A stretch of 64,000 nucleotides of DNA from Kinneretia sp046300915 (GTDB taxonomy: Bacteria; Pseudomonadota; Gammaproteobacteria; Burkholderiales; Burkholderiaceae_C), in the NCBI RefSeq assembly GCF_046300915.1, contig NZ_JBKCLH010000074.1, positions 17,982 through 81,981 on the forward strand. The letters run 5' to 3'. Positions 7,978 through 17,156 of the stretch are shown piece after piece. Every line of letters begins with the position of its first letter. Position 1 is the stretch's first letter. The position numbers were made by a program, and so were the translations under genes. The notes below the pieces were generated by a model. It did no database searches, had not been told where the DNA came from, and saw only the letters and a program-made list of their open reading frames with translations.

Positions 7978-9174
7978 ATGAAGTTGATCGATTCCATCCT
8001 GGCCGATGCCCCCAGCATCGCCACCCTGCGACGCGACATCCACGCCCATCCGGAGCTGTGTTTCGAGGAAGAACGCACCGCTGATCTGATCGCCCGTGCG
8101 CTCACCGAATGGGGTATTCCCGTGCATCGCGGCCTGGGCAAGACCGGGGTGGTGGGCATCGTCAAGAACGGCACCTCGGATCGCGCCGTGGGTCTGCGCG
8201 CCGACATCGACGCCCTGCCCATGACCGAGCACAACCACTTCGCCCACGCCAGCAAGCACCCGGGCAAGATGCACGCCTGCGGTCATGACGGCCACACCGC
8301 CATGCTGCTGGCTGCTGCCAAGCATCTGGCCAAGCACCGCAACTTCGACGGCACCGTCTACCTGGTCTTCCAGCCCGCTGAAGAAGGCGGCGGCGGCGCC
8401 CGCGAGATGATCAAGGACGGCCTCTTTGAGAAGTTCCCCATGGAGGCCATGTTCGGCGCCCACAACTGGCCCGGCATGGCGGCCGGCCAGTTCGCGGTGA
8501 AGAGCGGCCCGGTCTTTGCGTCCAGCAACGAATTCAAGATCACCATCCGCGGCAAGGGCTCGCACGCCGCCCTGCCCCACAACGGCATCGACCCGGTGCC
8601 CGTGGCCTGCCAGATGGTGCAGGCCTTCCAGACCATCATCACCCGCAACAAGCGCCCCATCGATGCCGGCGTGATCTCGGTCACCATGATCCATACCGGC
8701 GAGGCCACCAATGTGGTGCCCGACAGCTGCGAGATCCAGGGCACGGTGCGCACCTTCACGATCGAGGTGCTGGACCTGATCGAGCGCCGCATGCGGCAAA
8801 TCGCCGAGGCCACGGCCCAGGCCTTCGAGGCCACGGTGGAGTTCGAGTTCAGCCGCAACTACCCGCCCACCACCAACCATCCCAAGGAGACCGAGTTCGT
8901 GCGCTCGGTGCTCGGCGATATGGTGGGTGCGCAGAACGTGCATGAGTTCGAGCCCACCATGGGCGCCGAGGACTTCAGCTACTACCTGCTGGAGAAGCCC
9001 GGCTGCTACTTCCTGATCGGCAATGGCGATGGCAGCCACCGCGAGGGCGGCCACGGCATGGGGCCCTGCATGCTGCACAACCCCAGCTACGACTTCAATG
9101 ACGAGCTGATTCCCCTGGGCGGCTCCATGTGGGTGCGCATGGCCGAGACCTGGCTCAACTCGCCCAAGCCCTGA
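7978..9174 (+). CDS. M20 family amidohydrolase/peptidase (hippurate hydrolase-like)
   Basis: A 398-residue cytoplasmic metal-dependent amidohydrolase of the M20D group (hippurate hydrolase, N-acyl amino acid or IAA-conjugate hydrolases). Metal-site motifs are visible: RDIHAHPELCFEE near residue 20, ACGHDGH at 100-106, and QPAEEGGGG at 132-140 with the catalytic glutamate. The lid domain covers about 180-290 (KGSHAALPHNGIDPV), and GAEDFSYYL near the end supplies another ligand region. Length matches the family. The RBS is CCGGAG, 7 nt before the ATG. A DUF2817 peptidase gene starts 1 nt after its stop, so the two are almost surely co-translated and may act in sequence on acylated peptides or amides. 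Confidence 0.88.
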   Translation: MKLIDSILADAPSIATLRRDIHAHPELCFEEERTADLIARALTEWGIPVHRGLGKTGVVGIVKNGTSDRAVGLRADIDALPMTEHNHFAHASKHPGKMHACGHDGHTAMLLAAAKHLAKHRNFDGTVYLVFQPAEEGGGGAREMIKDGLFEKFPMEAMFGAHNWPGMAAGQFAVKSGPVFASSNEFKITIRGKGSHAALPHNGIDPVPVACQMVQAFQTIITRNKRPIDAGVISVTMIHTGEATNVVPDSCEIQGTVRTFTIEVLDLIERRMRQIAEATAQAFEATVEFEFSRNYPPTTNHPKETEFVRSVLGDMVGAQNVHEFEPTMGAEDFSYYLLEKPGCYFLIGNGDGSHREGGHGMGPCMLHNPSYDFNDELIPLGGSMWVRMAETWLNSPKP

Positions 9175-9175
9175 G

Positions 9176-10273
9176 ATGAGCGCCGCCGCCCATTTCGCGC
9201 AGAGCTATGCCGAAGCGCGCCAGAAGTTCCTTGCCGCGGCCGAGGCCGCCCGACTGGATGTCGAGGCGCACTGGCATCCGCTGCTGGGGCGGGATGGCGA
9301 GCGACTGGCCATGGATGTGCTGCGCCAGGGACCGCGCGATGCCCGGCGCCTGCTCATCATCAGCAGCGCCTGTCATGGCGTGGAGGGCTTTTGCGGCTCG
9401 GGCATCCAGACGGCCCTGCTGCGCGACCCGATGTGGCACGAAACGCTGCAAGCCCTGCCCGATCTGGCCGTGCTCTATATCCACGCGCTCAACCCGCATG
9501 GCTTTTCCTTCTGGCGGCGCGTGACCCAGGAGGGGGTGGATCTCAACCGCAATTTCCACGATTTCGCCCACCATGCGGCCCTGCCGGCCAACCCGGGCTA
9601 TGAAGAGATCGCGTCCGCCCTGCTGCCGGCCCACTGGCCGCCCAGCCCGGCCGACGAGGCGGTGCTGCGCGACTACGCCGACCGCCACGGTGAGCGTGGC
9701 CTGCAGACCGCCGTGAGCAGCGGTCAGTACACGCATGAGCTGGGCTTGTTCTACGGTGGCCATGCCCCAACCTGGAGCAATGTGACCCTGCGCCATGTGC
9801 TGGCCGAGCAGGGCCGGGATGCGCAGCACATCGCCTGGATCGACCTGCACACGGGCCTGGGTCCTTGCGGTCATGGCGAGCGCATCTGGGCCGGCCGCGA
9901 CGACGCGGCGTCCATTGCCCGCGCCCGCCAGTGGTGGGGGCCGGAAGTGACCTCCATCTACGACGGCAGCTCCAGCTCCGCCCCGCTGCAGGGCCTGATG
10001 TGGAATGCCATCCACGAGGCCTGTCCCTCGGCCACCTACACGGGCATTGCCCTGGAGTACGGCACCGTGCCCTGGTCCCAGGTGGTCGATGCGCTGCGTG
10101 CCGACCATTGGCTGGAGGCCCATCCGGAGGCGCCGGCCGAACTCGCTGCCACGATCAAGCGCCAGATTCGCGATGCTTTCTATGTGGATCGCGAGGACTG
10201 GAAGCAGCAGCTGGTGGAACAGGCCGCAGTCGCGGCCCGTCAGGCACTGATCGGCCTGGCGTCTAGTCGCTGA
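9176..10273 (+). CDS. M14/DUF2817 family metallopeptidase
   Basis: A 365-residue protein of the DUF2817 family, related to zinc carboxypeptidases (M14). The expected zinc pair is visible as CHGVEGFCGSG (His67, Glu70), followed by HALNPHGFSFWRRVT and EGVDLNRNFHDF, a classic M14 substrate-binding segment, and WIDLHTGLGPCG, which carries the later His ligand. No signal peptide is seen, so it is probably cytoplasmic. The gene begins 1 nt after the M20 stop (TGAGATG), implying translational coupling. It converges with a small lysine-rich gene and overlaps it by 11 bp. The substrate is unknown. Confidence 0.83.
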   Translation: MSAAAHFAQSYAEARQKFLAAAEAARLDVEAHWHPLLGRDGERLAMDVLRQGPRDARRLLIISSACHGVEGFCGSGIQTALLRDPMWHETLQALPDLAVLYIHALNPHGFSFWRRVTQEGVDLNRNFHDFAHHAALPANPGYEEIASALLPAHWPPSPADEAVLRDYADRHGERGLQTAVSSGQYTHELGLFYGGHAPTWSNVTLRHVLAEQGRDAQHIAWIDLHTGLGPCGHGERIWAGRDDAASIARARQWWGPEVTSIYDGSSSSAPLQGLMWNAIHEACPSATYTGIALEYGTVPWSQVVDALRADHWLEAHPEAPAELAATIKRQIRDAFYVDREDWKQQLVEQAAVAARQALIGLASSR

Positions 10274-10427
10274 TCACGGCCTCGTTCGCGGCCGGCGGGC
10301 CGGAGGGCGGCAGGGGCTGGCCGTCCATGGGCGAGGCGGCCGACTTGCGCTGGGCCTTCTCGTCCTTCTTCTTCTTCTTGGCGAGCTCTCGCTGTCGCTT
10401 CTCGAACTGGTAGTTCGGCTTGGCCAT
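10263..10427 (-). CDS. small lysine-rich conserved protein
   Basis: A 54-residue protein whose N-terminal half is a charged helix (NYQFEKRQRELAKKKKKDEK) and whose tail is proline/alanine-rich and probably disordered. Short proteins beginning MAKPNYQFEKRQRE are common in betaproteobacteria but have no known function; the charge pattern would suit RNA or ribosome binding, which is only a guess. I chose the ATG at 10427; the longer frame upstream to 10529 has no family resemblance. The gene is divergent from the DUF1415 gene 148 bp away. Confidence 0.65.
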   Translation of the reverse strand: MAKPNYQFEKRQRELAKKKKKDEKAQRKSAASPMDGQPLPPSGPPAANEAVISD

Positions 10428-10575
10428 AAAGAGCTTTCTCGGTTTGACAATCCCCGACCATACCCCAGTTGAGCACCGTCTCGGCGCCAGACCTCGAGAT
10501 ATTGTGCTGCGCAGCAAAGACCTGCACACAATGCCTGGCCGGCAACACGCGCGGGCGGCCTGCTAGGCTTGGCAT

Positions 10576-11148
10576 ATGAGTGAACACACTTCCAAGCTCC
10601 CAACTGCCGACCAGGTGCAGGCCGAAACCCAGCTGTGGCTGGAGAAAGCCGTGATCGGTCTGAACCTCTGCCCCTTCGCCAAGAGCGTGCATGTGAACCA
10701 GCGCCTGCGCTATGTGGTGAGCGAGGCCGCCACGCCCGAGGCCCTGCTCAAGGAGCTGGCGCACGAGCTGCTGTTGTTGCGCCGCAGCGACCCCGAGGAG
10801 ATCGAGACCACGCTGCTGATCCATCCGCAGGTGCTGGACGACTTTCTGGATTTCAATGACTTCCTCGGCGCCGCCGACGCCCTGGTGGAAGACCTGGAGC
10901 TGGACGGTCTGCTGCAGGTCGCCTCCTTCCATCCGGACTACCAGTTCGAGGGCACCGAGCTCGAGGACATCAGCAACTACAGCAACCGCTCCCCCTACCC
11001 CACCCTGCATCTGCTGCGCGAGTCCAGCATCGAGCGTGCGGTGGAGACCATGGAGGACACCGACAGCATCTACGAGGCCAATATCCAGACCCTGGAGAAG
11101 CTGGGGCTGGAGGGTTGGAAGGCCCTGGGCCTCAAGACCAGAAGCTGA
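10576..11148 (+). CDS. DUF1415 family protein
   Basis: A 190-residue cytoplasmic protein matching the DUF1415 family over its full length. Family landmarks are the N-terminal WLEKAVIGLNLCPFAK segment with a conserved Cys-Pro-Phe, the EIETTLLIHPQVLDDF strand-helix region, the QVASFHPDYQFEGT motif and the SPYPTLHLLRESSIERAV block. No function is established for this family. It has its own upstream region shared with the divergent small lysine-rich gene, and no obvious operon partner; the next gene starts 136 bp downstream. Confidence 0.88.
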   Translation: MSEHTSKLPTADQVQAETQLWLEKAVIGLNLCPFAKSVHVNQRLRYVVSEAATPEALLKELAHELLLLRRSDPEEIETTLLIHPQVLDDFLDFNDFLGAADALVEDLELDGLLQVASFHPDYQFEGTELEDISNYSNRSPYPTLHLLRESSIERAVETMEDTDSIYEANIQTLEKLGLEGWKALGLKTRS

Positions 11149-11284
11149 CAAGGCACGCAAAAGGCGTCGCCAGGCGCGTCGGCAGCAGGCGCCTCCCCAT
11201 CGGGCGCGCGGCCATGCAAGCCCCCGGGCCGGCGCGCTCCACCGGCGTGGCATAGACTCCCGGCCGCCTTTTGCTGCCCTTGTC

Positions 11285-12958
11285 ATGTCCACACTCCTGC
11301 AAATACCGGCTCGGCTCTGGCAAAGCCCTGGGCACCTGGCTCTGCTGCTGATCCTGAGCCTGCTCGGCCTTGTGCTGCTGGGCCACGAAGGGCGCCGCAG
11401 CCTGCAAATGCTGGCCCTGGGCCTGCCCAGCCTGCTGTGGCTGCTCTGGCCACTGCGCCAGCGCCACTGGATCATGCTGCGCGCCTGGCTGGCGGGACTC
11501 ACACTGTTCAGCTTTGCCTGTGACGCACTGGTACGCGCCTTCCTGCTGCGGCAGTACCAGGCGGCCCCGGACGGCGCACTGGTCATCACGGCAAGCGCCA
11601 ATACCACGCCGCGCGAAGTCGTGGAATACCTGAGCAGCCTGGGACTCGGCCTGCTGCCCTCGCTGGCCCTTCTTCTGCCGGCCCTGCTGCTGCTGCCGCT
11701 CGTCCTGCGTCGCCATGCCTTGCTCAGCATGGCATCGACAGCCAGCCCTCTCATGACAAGGCGCGCCGGTCGCTGGCTGCTGCTGAGCGTGCTGCTGCTG
11801 TGCCTGCTGGGCTATCTCAGCAAGCCATGGCGCCGCCACCATCCCCTGCTGTTCTGGCCCAGCTGGGTGATGCAGATTGGCGAGCTTCGCCAGAGCTGGC
11901 GTGATCAGCAGGCGCAGCGGGAGCTGCTGCTCGCCAATGCCCACGCCGCCAAGCCGGTCGTGCAACTGAACGGGCCATCCACGGTGGTCCTGGTGCTAAC
12001 CGACAGCGTCAATCGCGACAATATGAGCCTCTATGGCTATGAGCGCGCCACCACCCCCAAGCTCCAGGCGCTGAAGACCGAACTCGGCCCGCAGCTGCTG
12101 CAGCTGCGGCATGCCTGGTCGGTGGAGCCAGGAACCTTGGCCTCGCTGAGCGGCATCTTCAGCTTTGGCGAGCGAGCGCCTCATGACCCCGTCGGGAACA
12201 CCCAGCACCTGCTGGCGCTGGCGCGGACTGCGGGCTACAAGATCTGGTGGATGAGTAACCACGACGATCTGGCGGTGGATCAGCAACACGCCCAGCTGGC
12301 CCACGAGCAGGAGATGATCAACCGCCAGCCGGGACGCGCCAGCGCCTCGCTGGACAGCGAACTGATCAGCGGCCTGCGCAGGGCCTTGGAGGATGCAAGC
12401 ACTCAGCGCAAATTCATCGTCGTGCATTTGCTCGGCGCCCACCCGCATTACCGCCTGCGCAGCCCGCAGCTGCCCGATCGGGATCATGTCTTCGAGCATG
12501 CCAAGGACGAGGTGTACCAGCAGATGCAGATCCAGGATCGCCCTCTCTGGCTGCGCGAGTTGCGCCAGGACTACGACGCTGCACTGCACTACCACGACGG
12601 CGTCGTGGCCGAGACCCTGCGCTTGACCCGCGGCCTCGCCGCCCCCCGGGGGCATGCCGCCTGGATGTTCCTCTCCGACCACGGCCAGGAGGTGGGTCAC
12701 AGCATCACGCATGCGGGTCACAGCCCCTCGACGCAGGCCGGCTACCGCATTCCCGCCCTGCTGTGGCGCCAGACGCCATCCTTTGATCAGGCGGCGGCTG
12801 AGCGCCCCTTCCGGGCCGACTGGGCCGCCTGGACACTGGCCGAGCTGCTCGGGCTGCAATGGCAGGGCCGCGATGCTGAGCGGGATGTGCTGAGCCCCCG
12901 CTATGCATGGCAAGCCCCCTCCCTGGGCGCGGCCACGCCTGAACGCTTCGACCGCTGA
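11285..12958 (+). CDS. phosphoethanolamine transferase-like membrane sulfatase-fold protein
   Basis: A 557-residue inner-membrane protein: about five hydrophobic segments within residues 15-190, then a periplasmic sulfatase-fold domain from about 230. The domain shows TDSVNRDNMSLYGYERATTP, resembling the GETARADNFSLNGY motif of EptA/CptA enzymes, and SDHGQEVGH for the metal site. Such enzymes move phosphoethanolamine from phosphatidylethanolamine onto lipid A or core sugar. The nucleophile is probably Thr in SVEPGTLASLSG, but this region is divergent. The catalytic domain contains no cysteine, unlike EptA with its disulfides, so CptA- or OpgE-like activity is more likely. The true acceptor is unknown. 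Confidence 0.75.
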   Translation: MSTLLQIPARLWQSPGHLALLLILSLLGLVLLGHEGRRSLQMLALGLPSLLWLLWPLRQRHWIMLRAWLAGLTLFSFACDALVRAFLLRQYQAAPDGALVITASANTTPREVVEYLSSLGLGLLPSLALLLPALLLLPLVLRRHALLSMASTASPLMTRRAGRWLLLSVLLLCLLGYLSKPWRRHHPLLFWPSWVMQIGELRQSWRDQQAQRELLLANAHAAKPVVQLNGPSTVVLVLTDSVNRDNMSLYGYERATTPKLQALKTELGPQLLQLRHAWSVEPGTLASLSGIFSFGERAPHDPVGNTQHLLALARTAGYKIWWMSNHDDLAVDQQHAQLAHEQEMINRQPGRASASLDSELISGLRRALEDASTQRKFIVVHLLGAHPHYRLRSPQLPDRDHVFEHAKDEVYQQMQIQDRPLWLRELRQDYDAALHYHDGVVAETLRLTRGLAAPRGHAAWMFLSDHGQEVGHSITHAGHSPSTQAGYRIPALLWRQTPSFDQAAAERPFRADWAAWTLAELLGLQWQGRDAERDVLSPRYAWQAPSLGAATPERFDR

Positions 12959-13031
12959 CAGCCCCCTATGATGCGGTGACGCAGCCTCTTCCGAGCCCAG
13001 GGCAGCACTGCCAGGCTCGATCCACTCAGTC

Positions 13032-13928
13032 ATGCTCAACTACCGCCATCTCTACTACTTCTGGGTCGTGGCCAAGGAGGGTGGCTTTGCCCGCGCGGCC
13101 GAGCGCCTGGACATGGCCATCCAGACCATCAGTGCCCAGGTCAAGGCGCTGGAGCAGGACCTGGGCCACCAACTGCTCAAGCCGGTGGGCCGCGGCGTGG
13201 GTGTGACCGAAGCCGGACAGGCCGTGCTGACCCGGGCGGAGGAAATCTTCCAGCTGGGTGCCCTGATTCCCGAAGAGGCGTCGGCGGCGGCCTCGGGTCA
13301 GTTTGTACGTCTGGCGGTGGGCATGTCGGATGGCCTGTCCAAGCTGGCTGCGCATCGCCTGCTGCAGCCCGTGCTGAACACGCCATCGCTGCGCCTGGTC
13401 TGCCATGAAGGCGAGGTGGAGCAACTGCTCAGCGAGCTGGCGATGCACCGGCTGGATGTGGTGCTGGCCTGCCAAGCGCCCACGCCGAACTCCAATCTGC
13501 GGCTGAGCAGCGAGCGCCTGATGGTCTCGCGTGTGGACTGGTACGGCCCCACGGCCCTGGTCAACCGCGCCCATGTCGAGGACTTCCCGGCCTGTCTGGG
13601 TCGCCTGCCCCTGCTGCTGCCCACCTCGCATGCCGCGCTGCGCGCGCGCATTGACCGCTGGCTTGAAGCCCGCGATATACAACCCCGCATCGTGGGCGAG
13701 TTTGAGGACAGCGCCCTGCTGAGCCTGTTTGCCGCCCAGGGTATGGGGGTGTTCCCGGTGACGGCCCTGGGGGCCGCAGATCTGGCCAGCATGCGCGGAC
13801 TCAAGCTGCTGGGATGCAGCGACGGTCTGCATGAAGAGATCCACGCCATCCGCTCGCGGCGTGGCATGCACCACCCCCTCGTGGTTCGTATGCTGGAAGC
13901 GGCCCGCCATGAGGCCGCGCAGGATTAG
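13032..13928 (+). CDS. LysR family transcriptional regulator, NhaR-like
   Basis: A 298-residue LysR regulator. The N-terminal winged helix (MLNYRHLYYFWVVAKEGGF, then AIQTISAQVKALEQDLGHQLL) carries the YFW signature of NhaR-type members, which activate Na+/H+ antiporter genes in enterobacteria. Effector-binding domain from about residue 90. No nhaA is in the window, so target genes are unknown and the gene name is not assigned. It follows the phosphoethanolamine transferase gene by 73 bp and precedes the J-domain gene by 47 bp on the same strand. Confidence 0.83.
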   Translation: MLNYRHLYYFWVVAKEGGFARAAERLDMAIQTISAQVKALEQDLGHQLLKPVGRGVGVTEAGQAVLTRAEEIFQLGALIPEEASAAASGQFVRLAVGMSDGLSKLAAHRLLQPVLNTPSLRLVCHEGEVEQLLSELAMHRLDVVLACQAPTPNSNLRLSSERLMVSRVDWYGPTALVNRAHVEDFPACLGRLPLLLPTSHAALRARIDRWLEARDIQPRIVGEFEDSALLSLFAAQGMGVFPVTALGAADLASMRGLKLLGCSDGLHEEIHAIRSRRGMHHPLVVRMLEAARHEAAQD

Positions 13929-13975
13929 CCCCATCGGCCCCTTGGACCCGAGGGATTGCGTGCAGAATCCGCAGC

Positions 13976-14881
13976 ATGAACGGCCCGCTCATCACCCGCC
14001 ATGACCTGGAACGCCGCCATGCAGCGCTTCAGGATCTGCGGCGCTATCTGGCGGAGCAAGAGCGAGACTTCGAGCGGCAGCGCCTGGGCCTGCAGGCGTT
14101 TGCCCGGCGCTACCAGGCGGCCGTGGGCGCGCTCTACCAGGAACTGGATGCGCTGGAGGCGCAGTTGCAGCGCAGCACCGAGGCCCTGCTGGGATCCCTG
14201 CTTCGTCAGGGCATAGAACTGGGGCTGCCTGAATCCAGCCCCCTCACTACCGGCCGGCTGCCCGAGGCCCAGCTGCCCCGCATGGCTCAGCTGGCGCGCC
14301 TGGAGGGCCTGCCGCCAGCCACCGCCCTGCCCCCCGTGCCGGTGGGCGTGGACATCGCTCAATGGGCGCCACCCACGCTCAAGATGCTGTACCGACGGGC
14401 CGCCATGCGCATACACCCCGACCGCGCGGCCAGCGATGCCGAGCGGCGTGAGCGCGAACAGCTGATGATGGCCGTGAACGCCGCCTACGCGGCCGGCGAG
14501 CGCTGGCGCCTGGAGGCCATGCTGGTGGCGGCGGGCGAGGATGTGCTCAAGGTCTGCGGCGGTCAGGCCCAGGCCTTGCGCAACTGGCTGGCTCATTGCG
14601 AGGACCTGGTGCAACAGCGTCTGCGCCTGGTCAACGACTATCTGGGGGCCCTCAGCGGCACCGGCATGTACCGGCTCTGGCGCAGCGTGGAGCAGGCCGA
14701 AGCCCGCGGCCTGGACCCGCTGGCCACCATGGTCATGCAGCTGCGCGCCCAGGTGGTCGAGCGCCGCAAGGAGCTCTACATCAGCAGCCGGCTCAAGCCG
14801 GACTCCAGCCTGGCCAGGGCCTTTCTGCACCAGCGGGCGGGCCGGCAGAGCGGCACGCCCAGCCGGACCGGCAGCTGCTGA
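13976..14881 (+). CDS. J-domain protein with internal HPD motif
   Basis: A 301-residue cytoplasmic protein. Residues 1-75 are predicted coiled coil (many Arg, Glu, Leu, Gln). A J-domain-like segment lies in the middle: LKMLYRRAAMRIHPDRA, with HPD at 147-149, followed by LMMAVNAAYAAGERWRLEAML, matching helices II-IV of a J domain. The C-terminal 110 residues are helical. J domains stimulate the ATPase of Hsp70, so this is a candidate DnaK co-chaperone, but it lacks the Gly/Phe and zinc regions of DnaJ. It sits directly upstream of groES-groEL (178 bp from its stop to groES), with the heat-shock promoter in between. Coupling to chaperone function is inference. Confidence 0.7.
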   Translation: MNGPLITRHDLERRHAALQDLRRYLAEQERDFERQRLGLQAFARRYQAAVGALYQELDALEAQLQRSTEALLGSLLRQGIELGLPESSPLTTGRLPEAQLPRMAQLARLEGLPPATALPPVPVGVDIAQWAPPTLKMLYRRAAMRIHPDRAASDAERREREQLMMAVNAAYAAGERWRLEAMLVAAGEDVLKVCGGQAQALRNWLAHCEDLVQQRLRLVNDYLGALSGTGMYRLWRSVEQAEARGLDPLATMVMQLRAQVVERRKELYISSRLKPDSSLARAFLHQRAGRQSGTPSRTGSC

Positions 14882-14887
14882 CCCCCT

Positions 14888-14916
14888 CTTGAAAGCCGCG
14901 GGCTCGCCCCTATAAT
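14888..14916 (+). promoter_or_regulatory. groES promoter: heat-shock (sigma32-type) overlapping a sigma70-type -10
   Basis: CTTGAAA at 14888-14894 and CCCCTATAAT at 14907-14916, 12 nt apart, fit the sigma32 consensus CTTGAAA - 11 to 16 nt - CCCCATnT. The same bases also give TTGAAA and TATAAT with 16 nt between, a good sigma70 promoter. The CIRCE operator starts 7 nt downstream, near the expected transcription start. Confidence 0.82.
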
Positions 14917-14923
14917 CCTCCTG

Positions 14924-14950
14924 CTAGCACTCACCCAAGCCGAGTGCTAA
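14924..14950 (+). promoter_or_regulatory. CIRCE operator (HrcA binding site)
   Basis: The inverted repeat is CTAGCACTC - 9 nt - GAGTGCTAA, with one mismatch to the CIRCE consensus TTAGCACTC-N9-GAGTGCTAA (second base of the consensus position 1 changed to C). CIRCE is bound by the HrcA repressor, which needs GroEL to stay active, giving feedback control. hrcA itself is not in the window. Confidence 0.93.
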
Positions 14951-15058
14951 CGAATGAGCCAAGGCCTGTGAGCAGGCTGCGGACGGTATTCATGGCGAGC
15001 CGGGTCCGGTGCAAATCCGGGTCGGTCCGCCAGCCCCGAGAAATCTCAAGGAGATGTG

Positions 15059-15349
15059 ATGAAACTGCGTCCTCTGCACGATCGCGTGATCGTTAAGCGC
15101 CTGGAAAACGAAACCAAGACCGCTTCCGGCATCGTCATCCCCGACAACGCCGCCGAGAAGCCCGACCAGGGCGAAGTGCTGGCCGTTGGTCCCGGCAAGC
15201 GCAATGACAAGGGCGATTTCGTGGCCCTGAACGTGGCTGTGGGCGACCGCGTCCTGTTCGGCAAGTACAGCGGCCAGTCCGTCAAGGTTGACGGCGAAGA
15301 GCTGCTGGTGATGCGCGAAGAGGATCTGTTCGCCGTTGTCGCCAAGTAA
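15059..15349 (+). CDS. groES: co-chaperonin GroES (Hsp10)
   Basis: A 96-residue protein covering the whole Hsp10 family. It starts MKLRPLHDRVIVKR, has the mobile loop around residues 17-33 (ETKTASGIVIPDNA), and ends with EELLVMREEDLFAVV. Seven GroES subunits cap the GroEL ring to make the folding chamber in the cytoplasm. An AAGGAG site lies 5 nt before the ATG at 15059; a GTG three bases earlier is less likely. It is first in the groES-groEL operon under the promoter and CIRCE element upstream, with a leader of about 130 nt. Confidence 0.98.
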   Translation: MKLRPLHDRVIVKRLENETKTASGIVIPDNAAEKPDQGEVLAVGPGKRNDKGDFVALNVAVGDRVLFGKYSGQSVKVDGEELLVMREEDLFAVVAK

Positions 15350-15403
15350 GCGACACACCGCACAGACCCCACTCATCTAGATACAGATTTCGGAGAAATA
15401 GAC

Positions 15404-17041
<1,638 letters not shown>

Positions 17042-17078
17042 GTCCCGCCCGAGCGACACCTCAAGACGCTCGAATGAA

Positions 17079-17110
17079 GGGGCCGCGCAAGCGGCCCCTT
17101 TTCTTTTTTT
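17079..17110 (+). terminator. intrinsic terminator of groES-groEL
   Basis: GGGGCCGC and GCGGCCCC form a perfect 8-bp stem closed by a GCAA (GNRA-type) tetraloop, followed by TTTTCTTTTTTT. This is the strongest terminator in the window, starting 38 nt after the groEL stop codon. Confidence 0.95.
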
Positions 17111-17156
17111 GTGCAGGCCCAGACCATAATTCGCCATCCCCTGCTTAGCCGCGTTC

